NCBI GenBank assembly: GCA_037576195.1
Contig: CM075102.1
Span: 31,678,745 to 31,742,744 of the forward strand
Origin: Phytoseiulus persimilis
Lineage: Eukaryota > Arthropoda > Arachnida > Mesostigmata > Phytoseiidae
DNA: 64,000 nt
Direction of reading: 5' to 3'
The notes under the pieces were generated by a model, which saw only the letters and a program-made list of their open reading frames with translations, did no database searches and had not been told where the DNA came from. Positions 33,315 through 45,250 of the stretch are shown in pieces. The translations under genes and the position numbers were made by a program. Numbering within the stretch: the first letter of the stretch is position 1; each line of letters opens with the position of its first letter.

Positions 33315-36300
33315 GTAATTCTTATACTGAGGAGTCGTAGTCGAGTTCTCCTCGCCGGAAGTCGAATGCAAATCGATGTGTTCATCGACGCCGAATCGAT
33401 TTCGAACCGGGCCCTCTAACGTGCATGAAATCTGACAACCCTGAGCCCGCCTCTCCCCCACTATTTATTTACCTGTATTTGTCGGGAGAGGGCTCTGTTT
33501 CATTTTTCCCTGGATGAGACGAAAACGAACAATTCATCCAGTGCTTTTCTCTGTGTCCCTATCCGGACGTCCATCCAGATATTTCGTTCGTCAAAGCATT
33601 CCTTCATAGGCGCGATTTCCGTTGTGCTGGGGGAGATTGGTTTCGCCTGGCCTCACATGGACCGACAAAATATCCGAAGCCGCAGTGCGAGGGCGGAGCC
33701 CTCGCAAGCGCTGAAACGCCACGGAAGCATATCCGTCGAGTCACAGAGCGAAGTCGGGGTCGCACCTCCATTCTGATACTATGTACCTAATTCTGAATGA
33801 TTGGACGGGAAACCTCAGTTGACCGTCTCTTTTCCGGGGTCGGGACCCAGAGCTTTCCATCGTTTTCCCGTAGATCCTGTCGATCCGAAACCTCCCCCTT
33901 CGCCTTCGGGCGCTGTTTCTGCAACAGGTCTGGCCACCGGGGATACCCTCGTGCAGCTAGGCTGGCAAGCAATAGGCCCCCGGAGTAAGCAGGCAGACAG
34001 GCAGGCTAGGGTGATGGAAACAGCAGCAGCGGCCGGCGAAGGTTCCTCCCGCCAAAGCGTTGAGGGAAAGGGATCGTGGCGGGCTCCAAAGTGAATCCCT
34101 CGCTGCTATGTATGAACAAACGACAAAGCAACCTTCGGACTAGTTACAACCGAGCAGAGCATCGGAACGGATCTTCTAGGAATGTGGTGTGTGATTTCCT
34201 GCCCGCGTGTGTGATGAAGTATTGAATCGTTGGCAGTGAGTTAATCTCGCTTTCGGACAGTTTTCGCCTCCCTGTGGGAAAAGTTTGGCACCTGTGAATG
34301 GGACCCTCTAACCCATGAACTGCGTCCGAGAGGTGCCGCAAACGGTTACGGCTCAACGAGGCCAGTCTCAATCGCCTCTGAGTGGACTCTGCGAATACCC
34401 GGAGTAATGAGCCTTCAAGCCTCCCCTCCCCTCCAGGGACGAGAGCATGACGTGGATCTGCGTAATCGTCTGAGCGAAGAAGTTTCTATAAAACGTGGAG
34501 TTTTACGTAAAAAACTCTCCCCGCGCGCACCTCGAATGTTTCTCCTTAGTTTGTGATATTTGCGGCGAGTCTATCTGATCATCACGACCGAGTTCATCGA
34601 ATTATTCACTCAGTTCCGACTTCGACTAGATATTGTCATTGAGAGATTTCGCGACTTCGGCACATGCGAACCAGCACTTGTAGCCTTAGCACGAATTTAA
34701 CAGCTTTGCGTTGGTCCCTTGGGAAACATCCTGAGGAAACCAGACGCGAGACGTGCAGACTAGCAGTAAGTCAGTAAGGTCTTTTGTTTGCCGTAATCTC
34801 AAATAGCGGATATTCCGTCGGGATAAGACGCTTCCGTGTTGGCAGCAGGCTCCTTTGCCAGCCCATCATCTTTGTGTACTCAGATGATGCTCAAGTCTGT
34901 GTATTCGAAGGATGCTAGTTTTCGTGCCTATTTTCGCTGGTCGTTGAGCTATATAGTCGCTCGTCGTTACTCCTGCATGCTGCAGATACCGGGTGAATGT
35001 TGAAAGAACGAACAGGCGACTCTGCGTTGTGTGTGCGTATAGGTGCCGTTCAAACAGCTCCGAGCATCGACATCGCTTTCTTGAAAGAATCGATAATCGA
35101 TGAGAAAATTCACGGAAGGAACTGTGTCACGTGACTCACTGTCGATCTCGAGCGAATGGTAGTTTTCCTATTCTATCTGAATTCGCGTTTAGTGTCCCTT
35201 TCCGGATCGCGTTGAAAAGGCGCGTTGGAGTAATCCCTGGACTCGTATGGAGCTTCTCCTAGCGGCCCGCGTTGTGAATTCTGTCCGAACCCCGAGACAA
35301 TCAAGTTCGATTAACCAATAAACTCGTGGTTCATGATCGACAGGGCGACGACGAGTGATAGCGCTCCAAGTTTTCGTCCTTGTCATCAGAAAGTCGAGGA
35401 TGGAACGTGAAGCTATGCTCTTCGAAGCGATCGACCGCTCCTCCGTGAGAATGACGAATCCTTGATTCCTCCACAGATCCACGTTCAAGTGAGACCTGAA
35501 GGCGAGAAACAGGCCCAGCCGACTGGGCTCCAACTCGTCAACGTGCAGCGAAACATTAAGCCCGCCGGACAGAGGGTGATCCTCTCACCCATCAGAATGG
35601 CGACCCAACCCCAGGTTATCCGTACCTCGGTATGCAAAGAACTAACTTCCATCTTCTCTCTCCCTTGAAATGCATATTCGATATATTTTCACTCTCTTCC
35701 ATCACAAACTGAACATGAAAGCGATGACGAGTTGTTTTGGATGCTCCGGACGACATCTGCGAGACTCAAGAAAGGGGATACGATTTGACTTACCATGATT
35801 GAGTGAGAGAAATTTAACAATCGATTTCAATGCTTCGACTTTGCTGTAGCAGCAGACTCGGATAATAGCTCCTCATTCGATGGTGGCCGCGGCTCCAATG
35901 CATCCCGTACAGCATCACCATCTCCACCAGCAGCAGCCCCAGCGGGTTGTTCCGATATCTAATCACCTGCAACTGCAACAACAGCAGCAGCATCATCAAC
36001 AACAGCAACTGTATTACTCCCACCCGGCTTCCATGAATCATCGACCTACTCAACACCCTAGTCAATATTATCGTTTCCCGGTGCAGCACCACCAGTACCC
36101 GGGTTCGCAGATGCCTCCAGTGAGTCAGCATCAACAACAACAACAACAGCAGCAGCAACAACAGCAACACAACTTATACCAAAGAAATGGCGCTTATATT
36201 CCTCATCCTCCTAGTCAGTGGTCTCGTTCCAACAACTCTAGTCCGTATAATATGATGCCGCCGCTGTCGCAGCAGCAACAGCATCAACAACAGCAGCAGC

Positions 36301-39300
36301 AGCATCAACAACAACAACAGAACCACATGAATAACAATCGGTTGCCGATGAGACAAAACGGGCCTTCATGGGATGATGTTGTCGGAATGCCGATGGCTTC
36401 CATGTACAGTTCCGGGGGCCATCCGGTGGGAGGTGGGGGAGCAGGTGTACGAATGATGGGACCTCCGCCACAGCCACCCCCGCCGCCACCTCCCCAACAG
36501 TCGATGAATCGGATGTTGATTCGCGAACGCCCACCCTCGTCGACCTTCCAGGGACTTCGCAGAGAGGACGTAAGTAGCGCAAGAACTTGTAACTGGGTTC
36601 ACCGTTGCCAACACCAATCTCAATCGTTCACCACTGTCGTTGTCATTAATTGCCGACTTGTTCGTGCGTCCGAGTCGCTCTCGGTCGAGAACGGATTTCC
36701 GTACTCGACTTCGCTAGCGACGGAGACGCCACAAGTATCTTTGTCTGTCATCTGCAAATGAATTGGCATATGCAATGCGCGCAGCAAGCAATACGCAAAA
36801 ACCCAACCACCACCACCATCACCACCACCGCAACCCACAATTCCCAACCGATCACTTCGCTGTGACGTCGAGCTCCTCGTTCGTTCGTCCATCTGTTCAC
36901 CAACTCACTCCAATGGACTTATAGAGAATTCAGGATTCCTCTGACTCGAATCGTCGACTGGTCGATCAAGCTATCTCCTCGCATTTTTTCGCGCTTCCTT
37001 CTTTTGAATCATTACAATGGTTGTCATCATTGATGATTTCGCTACGCTCTCTCACGAAACCTCACTTATCCTACTTCACTTCCGCTCGAGAACTCTTCAG
37101 ACGGCCGAATATCGTACTGGAAGCGGCGCAGTTGAGTTCAAGTACCGAGTGTCACAACTTCCCCGAACAATGGTCGCGTTCGCTCCTGCACCAGGTTTGA
37201 ACACTCGTGTTGCGGGATAAAAGCCTCGATCTTCGCAGTAGCGCCGAATCGCAGGGCTCGACTTCGAGAGGGATCTTGCAGGAGCCGAAACATCGGTGTC
37301 CAGACAAGAAAGAGATGAACTTTCCCCGCTCCTTTTTCGTCTTGTCATCTTTTGAAACCTGGGAGGGCGTTCTTCATCAACGCGACAGTTAAGCTTGCGA
37401 CAGCGACAGTAGGGAATGCCGCAGGGCAAGTGGACTCTTTCTTGTTTCCCGAATCAGTGGATTTCCATAGCTTCACTGCCGAGAAATCCGGGCCGGAGGT
37501 CCGGACTGGGAACCTCGGGGGCGAAAGTCTATGGGGGGCATCAGAAACTTCGCGAATCAACTCGAGAGCCAAAACGGCTCTGATCTCTCGATGAAGCTCG
37601 ACGTCAAGTTAGTTTCGCGTGGTCGCGGTCGTGTTGGTGGTGGTGTTATTTGTTGTGTATGGTTTAGCGTTCATTCAGCAGTTTGTTGAAACCGATCTCA
37701 GAAGAAGTTCGGGGAAGACAAAAACGGTCTCCCCGCTCAGAGGCTTCTGACATAGGAACGGTTCCCGGTTTGCTTCGCTTTGTCAATGATGGTGGCTGAG
37801 TTGCCCCCTCGGACAGCCATTTCCGCGTTTGCTAAATTCGCCCGCCGAAGCCAATCCGGACAAGTCGCGTAGTTTCTCCTCCATCAAACATTGGAACTGT
37901 CCCTTCAGGACCGTTACTCAATAAGCCGCTTGAGGCGAAAAGAAAAACCAAAAAAGCCATCCTGACGGAGTGTGACTCATCTCACATTCAATCAGTCAAT
38001 CATTCCCATCCCCATCCCATTTTTGTATGATCTTTCGATTTCCGGGTGTTGGTCTCCGTGTCCCAGCTCTGTCCTCTCTGCTGTCCTGGGTGATTCGAGT
38101 TCCGACGATCCTTTCCCGCTGCCCCTTCGACAACAACTACTACAACAACAACACCAGCGACGTCAGAATCTACAAGAACGACAACAGCAACAACCGCGGC
38201 CGAAGCAGTCCTGCGTGATTCAGTGGAGCTCTGTTTCTCTGTCTCTCTATTTCTGTCCCCGGTGGAACCAAGCTCGAACTAGGGTCCCAAGAGACAAGGA
38301 CTCCAGGTTTCCTGTCTGATCCGGTGTACGCGTCGGTTTGCATTCCCCCTCTTTGAACTCCCCGATCTCTACATGCATTGAACGAAGTCGAATGGAGTCG
38401 AAAGCTCTCTCTCTCTCTCTCTGTCTTGTCAGAGTCGTCGTCCGGAGCTAAACCTCGTCATTGCGAACGTGTTCAACGAGAAACCGTTGAGCACCGAGTG
38501 ATAGCCTGTCTCGATGGCCTTGTTGCAGAACATCAGCTTTCCGAGCGTCCAGCTTCGTCCTGGCACTCTATTGATGCGTCAAGACCAATCAGGTCAATTC
38601 CAGTTGCTGAACATGGGTGGCATTGGCCAGCCACGGCTCACGGTTCCTGTATCGACGCCAGCTGCGGCGAAAAGGCCTGGCACACAGCAGGTAGGCGACG
38701 ACATCTTCTTCTTAGGCTGCTGGGAGTAAGCCGCGGAACTGCGAGTACAACAAGCAACGAATGCGATCAGATGCCGTTCCATGACTCCGCTGACGACAGA
38801 TTCTGCAGTTGAAAGCCTCTCTTGGATTCGTTTCTTGCGGTTCTCACCCACATTCCCACCTCCCCATCCCACTTGATCCTGCCCTGCCAGTCTTTCTACC
38901 CTTCTTCCCTAGTCCCGTAGTTGAGCACTCACGCTTGCAAGCTTGCACGAGAATCTCCCAAGCTCCCTTCGTGTGTTTGTTCTGGGTTTTCCCCTTTGTC
39001 GATTCCCTGCATTTCCCCCTTGCTTCTCGAACCCCGATTTGTGGAAAGTCTAGATTCAGCGGCGCGTCTCTCCCGCCGGAGCGAGCAATAGGCTGCCTGT
39101 GAGGAACCTAGATGTGCTCGAATATCTGCTGTTATTCGTCGAAGTCTGAGAAGATTACATTGCCGGACTGAACTGCATGATGGTGACCCGTCGACTTCTA
39201 ATTCGATCGTAAACAAGAGAAGCTCTCTCCGAGGGTCGTGCACGCTACGTTTTTCATCCGTTTCGATCGAACTGCTCCCGCATTGAACGAAGTCTCGCGT

Positions 39301-41777
39301 CTCGATACGACCCGTTCTGTCTGCGTTTAGATTCGAATTTTACTCGAGGCGTTTTCGGCGAAAACAACAAAGCGCCTCCGTCCTGATGGAGTTTCAAATC
39401 TCGCAGCTCAAGTACCTCGAGGAAGTCTCAGAAAAAAAACAACGTAGCTTTAAACGTCTCCCGAATACCTCCGTAAAGATCGTAAGATTCGTCAGTGATC
39501 CTCTGACGAAAGGGGGAGCTGCTCCCTTGGGTCATTCTTTAAAGGTTTTCTGTACGCCACAGGTCGTCATACATCCGTCGACGTCTGGCCACGTTGTTAT
39601 GCAGCCGGGATCCACGATGGCTGCTCCCGCTGTAAAGCCTCTGACCGTACAAACAAGTCACTCTGGAAACGTGCAGAATTCAGGAAGCACTCAGAACACA
39701 GCATCCCAAATGTCTCCAAACACAGCCAAGAAAAAATGCAAAAACTTTCTAGCTACTTTAATCAGACTCGCGTCCGACCAGCCGGAGCAGACCGCCACGA
39801 ATGTCAAAGGTGTGTTCCGTCCGCAGTTCGGTCGTCGGACTCCTCTACTAACGTCACAGAAGGGTGGCCATCATGGGGGTGGGATTTTCGATGACCATTA
39901 GGATTCCGGAAAGCTACCACGTTCTTCTTCCCAAGATGTGGTCAATTGAGAATTCCCTCCTCACAGAAACGAGCCCTCGGTTCACACGAAGCTTAGACCA
40001 TGATATCGTTGGATGAGTCTGCGGGAGCCTAAGTTTGCTCTCGTTTTCTGAACAGCTCTCATCCAAGGCCTCATCGACGGCAATATACCACCGGAAGATT
40101 TCACGACACAGCTTCAGCGAGAACTGAACTCTTCACCACAGCCATGCTTAGTACCATTTTTGAAGGTTTGTGCCGACTTCGTGATAAATTGATGCGACGC
40201 GCGCTTCCGAAGATTCCATGATACCCACCCCGCAGTTACGAGTCAACCTCCGAAACTCGCAAAGGCTCAGAGTCTAACCTCCGACGGTCTTACGCGGTTT
40301 CCAGAAAAGTCTCCCCCACTTGCGGCAGTCTCTCATGACGAAAGAACTCTCCATCGATGGGGTCCGACCTCCTCCGCCGGGATCGATGACCATCACCCAG
40401 CCGGGAGTACCGCAAGCTATAATCCGCTCCGCCCCTCCGACGACCGTCCGGCTCCTCCATCCGACAAGGATGGTCACAGTTACCGTGAGTTGACTCCGAC
40501 GAACTTGAATCTTAGCAACCATATCCCGTGAAATATGATCTCAGAATGTCGGCCTGAAGAAATGAACCTCGAAGCCGAACACACATATAGACTGCAGCAA
40601 ACTAATATTGCCTCTCGCCGTGCAGCCATCACCAAGAGCGATCCTCAACACTGGCCATATGATCTCAACGGGAATGACGAAGAGCATTGTTGTACAAGCG
40701 CCTACACCGAACAAACCCATGAAGGACATAGTCGTAAAGCCTCCGGTCCAACAGAAACCTCCAGGAGCCGCCCCGAAGCCTCAAGTCATACGGAACGTCG
40801 TCACCGCAGGCCCCAACGAGAAGGTTCGCTACGGGTCCGCTCTTCGCGAAGACGACGACATCAACGACGTGGCTGCGATGGGCGGAGTTAATCTCCAAGA
40901 AGAGAGCCAACGCATCTTGGCCAGTAGTGACATTGTTGGAGCGACCAGGAGTTGCGGCGACGACGTGTTTTTGAACAGCTCGGCCCTCGAGAAGCGGATT
41001 CACGTTATCGCCAAGAAACACGGGCTGGATACAGTCGACTCCGATGTCATAAAACTGATGTCACATGCGGTGCAGGAAAAGTTGAAAGGCTACATCGAAA
41101 GGCTGAACATAATCAGTGAGCATCGAGCGGAACCTCCGGCGTTTAAAGCTGAACCGGCAAAGTTCGAGCCCACTAGTGATGTGAGATCACAGCTCCGCTT
41201 CCTCGATGAACTCGACAAGTTGGAGAAGAAACGTCACGAAGAACACGAGAGAGAGCTCCTCATAAGAGTTGCGAAGTCGCGAAGCAAAGTCGAAGACCCT
41301 GAGCAGCAGAAGCTGAAGCAGCGCGCCAAAGAGGTTTGTTCGGTTCTCGGAGTTCCATATCGATGAAACCCAGGCTAGCCGGGTCAAATGAGATTGAATA
41401 ATTGATGATATCTACGGCGTGGCCGAGGGCGCTCGCCCATCGCTCCCGGACTCGCCACTGGGTGCGATCGACTCACACGGCCGTTCCTAAAGCTCGTTGA
41501 TCCAAATTTATTAATTCCTTGTTCCTTGCTCCAACAGATGCAAAAAGCCGAAATGGAAGAGATGAGACAGCGAGAAGCCAACATGACCGCGCTGCAAGCG
41601 ATAGGCTTCCGGAAGAAACCCCGTTTAGACGGCGGCCCAGGGGCATCTGGACCAGGTGGCGCTAAAGTACTCCGGCCGCGAATCAAAAGAGTCAATATGA
41701 AGGACATGCTCTTCATGCTAGAGAGTGATAAGCACTGGATGCGCAGCAACTTCATCTATAAAAGTTACTTGAAGTAA
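32889..41777 (+). CDS. Taf4: TFIID subunit TAF4, nine coding exons
   Basis: TAF4 is a core subunit of TFIID; its histone fold pairs with TAF12 and its glutamine-rich part contacts activators. Coding exons are 32889-33314, 35477-35629, 35850-36569, 38529-38690, 39563-39809, 40056-40165, 40305-40484, 40626-41333 and 41538-41777; all phases agree and give 981 residues, near the fly and human lengths. The N-terminus carries VDESVVNALKGSLESQL, matching VDEKVVSDLVGSLESQL of human TAF4. Residues 194-433 are glutamine-rich. The TAFH/NHR1 domain lies at about 542-630 (KKCKNFLATLIRLAS, LNSSPQPCLVPFLKKSLP). The C-terminal histone-fold/TAF4 domain runs from about 740 (REDDDINDVAAMGGVNL) to the end (FIYKSYLK). 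The ATG at 32889 has a good context (GGAGATGGCG). Extra or alternative glutamine-rich exons in the long introns cannot be excluded. Confidence 0.93.
33315..35476 (+). other. TAF4 intron 1
   Basis: A 2.2-kb intron. It holds a proline-rich open stretch near 33.8-34.1 kb that I do not accept as an exon because its frame does not fit the phase-0 flanks. No other feature is recognised. Confidence 0.6.
35477..35629 (+). CDS. Taf4: TAF4 coding exon 2
   Basis: Encodes 51 residues (IHVQVRPEGEK to QVIRTS) in phase 0 on both sides, between TTCCTCCACAG and GTATGC. Lengths and phases are consistent with its neighbours; no domain. Confidence 0.82.
35850..36569 (+). CDS. Taf4: TAF4 coding exon 3, glutamine-rich
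   Basis: A 240-residue exon of very high glutamine and histidine content with CAG/CAA runs at 36129-36168 and 36269-36321, then a Gly/Pro/Met-rich end with a seven-proline run. The acceptor region reads TAGCAGCAG, giving three tandem in-frame acceptors (after 35849, 35852 or 35855); I used the first. The donor is GAGGAC/GTAAGT. It is symmetric (phase 0/0), so it could be skipped without a frame change. The composition fits the activator-binding region of TAF4, but the sequence itself is not conserved enough to prove it. Confidence 0.8.
36129..36321 (+). repeat. CAG/CAA repeat tracts coding polyglutamine
   Basis: Two tracts of mixed CAA and CAG codons, about 12 codons at 36132-36167 and a longer interrupted one at 36269-36321, lie inside TAF4 exon 3. 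The mixed codons will tend to slow replication slippage compared with pure CAG. Confidence 0.85.
36570..38528 (+). other. TAF4 intron 3
   Basis: A 2.0-kb intron. It has a CAC/CCA simple tract near 36.81-36.83 kb, a possible extra glutamine-rich exon near 38.12-38.21 kb (see findings) and a CT microsatellite at 38405-38422, about 100 bases before the next exon. Confidence 0.6.
38405..38422 (+). repeat. CT dinucleotide microsatellite
   Basis: Nine uninterrupted CT units within TAF4 intron 3, about 105 bases upstream of the next acceptor. Confidence 0.9.
38529..38690 (+). CDS. Taf4: TAF4 coding exon 4
   Basis: Encodes NISFPSVQLRPGTLLMRQDQ and on, which aligns with NIQNFQLPPGMVLVRSENGQ of human TAF4. 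It lies between TTGTTGCAG and CAGCAG/GTAGGC, phase 0 on both sides. Confidence 0.88.
38691..39562 (+). other. TAF4 intron 4
   Basis: An 872-base intron with pyrimidine-rich sequence at its start. Nothing else is recognised. Confidence 0.65.
39563..39809 (+). CDS. Taf4: TAF4 coding exon 5
   Basis: Encodes a threonine/serine-rich linker and the first helices of the TAFH domain (KKKCKNFLATLIRLAS, ATNVK). The acceptor is CGCCACAG; the donor is AAAG/GTGTGT in phase 1, completed by exon 6 (CT) to an alanine codon. Confidence 0.9.
40056..40165 (+). CDS. Taf4: TAF4 coding exon 6
   Basis: Continues the TAFH domain: LIQGLIDGNIPPEDFTTQL, LNSSPQPCLVPFLK. The acceptor is TTCTGAACAG and the donor AAG/GTTTGT. 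It matches human LVQNLLDGKIEAEDF and LNSSPQPYLVPFLK. Confidence 0.92.
40305..40484 (+). CDS. Taf4: TAF4 coding exon 7
   Basis: Starts KSLPHLRQSL, which continues the TAFH end (human RSLPALRQL), then a proline-rich stretch. The acceptor is GTTTCCAG and the donor ACC/GTGAGT, phase 0. Confidence 0.88.
40626..41333 (+). CDS. Taf4: TAF4 coding exon 8, histone-fold region
   Basis: Encodes 236 residues. REDDDINDVAAMGGVNLQ is the start of the conserved C-terminal TAF4 domain containing the histone fold that pairs with TAF12; SDVRSQLRFLDELDKLEKK and AKSRSKVEDPEQQKLKQ follow as in human TAF4. The acceptor is CGCCGTGCAG and the donor GAG/GTTTGT. Confidence 0.94.
41538..41777 (+). CDS. Taf4: TAF4 coding exon 9 and stop
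   Basis: Encodes MQKAEMEEMRQREANMTAL through IKRVNMKDMLFMLESDK to the terminal FIYKSYLK and TAA, matching the human end (LLLYKAFLK). The acceptor is GCTCCAACAG. Confidence 0.94.
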   Translation: MQKAEMEEMRQREANMTALQAIGFRKKPRLDGGPGASGPGGAKVLRPRIKRVNMKDMLFMLESDKHWMRSNFIYKSYLK

Positions 41778-42215
41778 ATTGACGACGGCAGGTCGACAAT
41801 CGTTCGCCATCCCTCCCGTCCCGCGGTCCTCCGATGCCGTTTCTCCTTCTACCCTGCCGTTGAAGTCGCAAGTTTATCGTCGTTTATTGTTCCTCGTGCA
41901 TTTGAAGTACAGAACGCATCACACTAGTCGTTGAAGAAATTGATTGTCTGATCCAGTTGCCGACTGCTACTGTATGAAAGTGCAATTGTTCGTTCGAAGC
42001 GGAACATTTCCGAGAGAAATGAAGCCGTGAGTTCCATGGAGGAGGAGGAGTATGCTCGCAGGATTTAGCGCACTGCCGCAGTGAAACTCGACCTATTTTG
42101 TTTGAAACTCTGGCGATTCTGTACAAAGCAATGTGTGTATGCCTCAAAAGGAAGATATATTGCTATACACGTCCAGTCCGGAAACGGCGAAAGATTATAT
42201 TTGATTATCATTGTC

Positions 42216-42221
42216 AATAAA
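42216..42221 (+). promoter_or_regulatory. Candidate TAF4 polyadenylation signal
   Basis: AATAAA lies 439 bases after the TAF4 stop in AT-richer sequence (TTGTCAATAAATTGC). It is the first canonical signal downstream. Confidence 0.6.
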
Positions 42222-44319
42222 TTGCATCCACAAGTAGTTGGAACATGATGGAAGCCTTCACTCCAGTCCGTAGTGATATGAAGTTCCTCGAAGCCGCGTT
42301 CGGGGTCACTCCAGAGTCATCAAGGTTCCTTCATTTTCTTTTGGCAGTTCCTGTCAACCATACGCTGGCTACGCTCGCGTCTCCTGTTCCTTTGAAGTCG
42401 GGCATCTCGTGCCTCGAGGAGAACTAATGCTTTGGGAAACGATGGTAGCCTATCAGTCGACGGTTTCTGAGTTGAAGAATTTGAAGTGAACGAATTGGAA
42501 AACTTTGGATTTTTAGATAATTCCGAATCGTTTTGAATTTGTGGTTTCATCGCAGCAACCGCGATTCTTCCTTTTTCTCTGAGTGACCGTGTTGCAGCCG
42601 ACTAGAAACCTGCTCAATGAGCAGGCCCGTCAGTGAAAGGCAGGGAATTGATAGGAATTCAGCCCATTCGGGCAGTCCTGAGTCGAGTTCCCGGAAACTA
42701 TCTGCGATGAGCTTCTTTCGTCTGATTCAATTCTAGCGGGACGCAATGTACTCCGAGGGACCGAATCTTCCTGACGGAAATTCGGCGGAACAGGCGGGGA
42801 GAAGCGCCGTCCCGAAGAAAGTCAGCGCTGATGCCCGCGAGTCATTTGAACTCAACTCACGATGTGTAGCACCAAAGATGGCGCTTACACCACACCGAGC
42901 ATCTCACATATCTGATTGATTTTTTGTTCTCCGATGTGGCGATTCGCTTCTTCTCTGGAAGCTTCCTTGAACCTACTCGGCAGTAAATTCCGGCTTTCCC
43001 TAGTGGCGTGGCCTTGACCGCGCCAACAGATCGGGAGTCTGAAACCCAAGGGGTCGTGGAGAATAGGTAGTTCAGCCTTTTCAACAGGTTTTTCGCGGAT
43101 CATCTCCTCAGTTTCTGTCTTTTGGTCAGGAACACGGACCATGGGATCTGTGTTCTCTAAGGCGTGTCACACATCGCGGAAATGTTCCTCGCGCAGAGAG
43201 AAATCAATCATCCTAGTGTTATCTTTGGGCAAAAGTCCAGTTTCCCGAGAGATGGAGGCAACTCTGACACCTCGCGATCCCGAGGAGGATCAGGTCAGCC
43301 ATTCTCGGAGATACGACGAGACCAATTTCAGTTGGCAGGGAGATCTTTAGCCGCTAGTCATAAAGACAGCCACTGTGAGTGAAATTCTCGCGATCAACGA
43401 GCTGATATCGGGCGAAAAGCTGATTCACACTGTGACAATCATTTCGAGGAGGTTTCGCACTAAACCGTGGGAGGATGTTCGTCGTCAACTCCATGTGCCA
43501 CGAGTGTGCTATCGATAACGTTCTCAGTTCGACTGAGAGTATCAAAGTTTTCCACGGACCTCAGCGAATCACGGCTTAACTTTCTGTTGAGCCACTGGTG
43601 GAAACACAGACAACTCCGGGCACGAATGATCTCTGACTGGAGAATTATTCCTCAATCTTCCCGCTGAACAAGGACCAGTTTTTATTCGATCATACGATGG
43701 GATCGAGAGCGTTGACGAAGGCCAGCGTCTCAGCCGATTCCGGCAAGGAGCTCCCCGGTAGATAGCGATCCTCTGACTGCCGCCCCATTGTCCCTCTGCA
43801 CTTCGATTGACATCCTACGGAATGTAGCTCACTATTTTCGGTCGTAACGATTCGAAATGAAGAATCGATTATGATGGTCCGTGGGGTCCCAAGACTGCTC
43901 ACCGATTTCTATGAGCTGACCAGTTTCGGAACAGTGATAGACTCCGTGAGAAGTTGAAACGGACATCCTACATTCCCACGATATATTTCACGATTATTCC
44001 GTACAGCTTATCACTCAATTGATGAGCTCTTCGCGGAATGTCGGCACACTCCTAATCCTGATGTTCTCCTGGACATCTCGAGATTCTGCTCCCCTCCTCT
44101 CTGTAACGTGGATCTTTCTCCGTCTCAAAATAGAACTCGAACTTCGTTTTGGTGCCGTTTTCGAGCAGTTTTGGTTCTCTGTATGTTTTTTCGCGGTTGA
44201 GTCCATCGTGCCCAAGGTGAGCCCCAAACCCTCTGGAACAAACCTCTGAAAACCGTAGCAGGATACCCCGTAGTTGTCAGGGATCTCGAGATGTACTGTA
44301 AGATGCCGCGTTTCAGAAT
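42222..44319. other. Intergenic region after TAF4
   Basis: No coding exon is recognised on either strand; open frames are short and unrelated. It could contain flanks of the transposon relic that follows. Confidence 0.55.
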
Positions 44320-45250
44320 GTCTTCCACACAAATGTCGATCTCAACAACGCTGCAAGAACATTAGGAATCCTACGATCAACTCTGTCGAGGAAGCTGTCG
44401 AGCGGCACATTAAGGATAAGGGAGACGTGGGTGAAAAAACTTGGCGTGTATCGGATTGCCCCTCTTGCCAGACTCTGCAGGCAGTGGTCTCCGAACTCTG
44501 GACGGTTGGAGGGAGAGACGGGAGTCAGAGAGCGGACAAAATGGCCTCTGCTCCGAGGTGGATCCGGCTGGTTGGCGCCCGACATCCGGACCTCACTCTC
44601 CGGGCAGCGGAACACGTATCTTGTAGACAGGCGAGCTGGCCGAGGAGGGAGCCCGAAACATCGTTTCTCGCGGTGATTCCGAAAAAGATGGTGTCACCGT
44701 GCTTGTCACCGGCTCGGCCAGCAGCGCCGTGGCCCCAACAGCAATACTCTTTCGTCGAGAACGAGTGCCGCCGTCTTCCGTCGATTCTCTCATAGACGGA
44801 CTCTGCCTGCTGAAGTCTGACTCAGGAGGGATGAGTGTTCCTCCGGTATTTTCAGCACAGCTTCCATCGCTTCTTGGTCGGCCGAAGCGTGAAGCTACCC
44901 GACCAGCTGTTTCTGGACAATCATCGTTCCCATCTTTCCACGGAGGATACTCCATCCTGTGAAGAGAAGGACCTAATCTTGATGCCACTGCTGTCGAATG
45001 CGACGCACATAACGCAGCCGCTTGATATTGCTGTGTTCGAACCGCTCCAAAACTCAATATTTAAAACTGAGCGGCAACTCGGTGGCGATTGAAAAACGGA
45101 GGCCGATCCATGAGAGTAGGCGAGGTGGTAGTTCTTCTAGAAGAAGCTTTCAACGACTTCAAACCAGTCTGGCTCGTCAATGGCTTCAAACGAGTCGCGA
45201 TTTCCTCGTGGAATCCAAACGAGGTCGGATACAGTAAACTCTGCTCGGCA
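44320..45250 (+). pseudogene. Decayed Tigger/pogo-type (DDE) transposase
   Basis: Scattered over several frames is a transposase of the pogo/Tigger/jerky type. Near 44.33-44.41 kb is a helix-turn-helix of the psq type (VDLNNAARTLGILRSTLSRK). Near 44.61-44.66 kb a remnant of the first catalytic-Asp region (YLVDRRAG) appears. 44.69-44.84 kb reads GVTVLVTGSASSAVAPTAIL and SDSGGMS. 44.9-45.06 kb holds the second catalytic region LFLDNHRSHLS, then MPLLSNATHITQPLDIAVF. 45.15-45.24 kb keeps a C-terminal NGFKRV and WNPNEVGYSKL. At least two frameshifts and in-frame stops break it, so it cannot give an active protein. The clear Asn-His-Arg-Ser-His and THITQPLD motifs make the family assignment good; the subfamily is not resolved and the terminal repeats were not located. 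Confidence 0.82.

Noticed and set aside
33786..34094. Proline-rich open frame in TAF4 intron 1, considered as an extra exon
   Set aside because: The frame needed for phase-0 joining between exons 1 and 2 meets a stop, and the donor-like GTCTGG and GTAAGC sites do not give a consistent phase.
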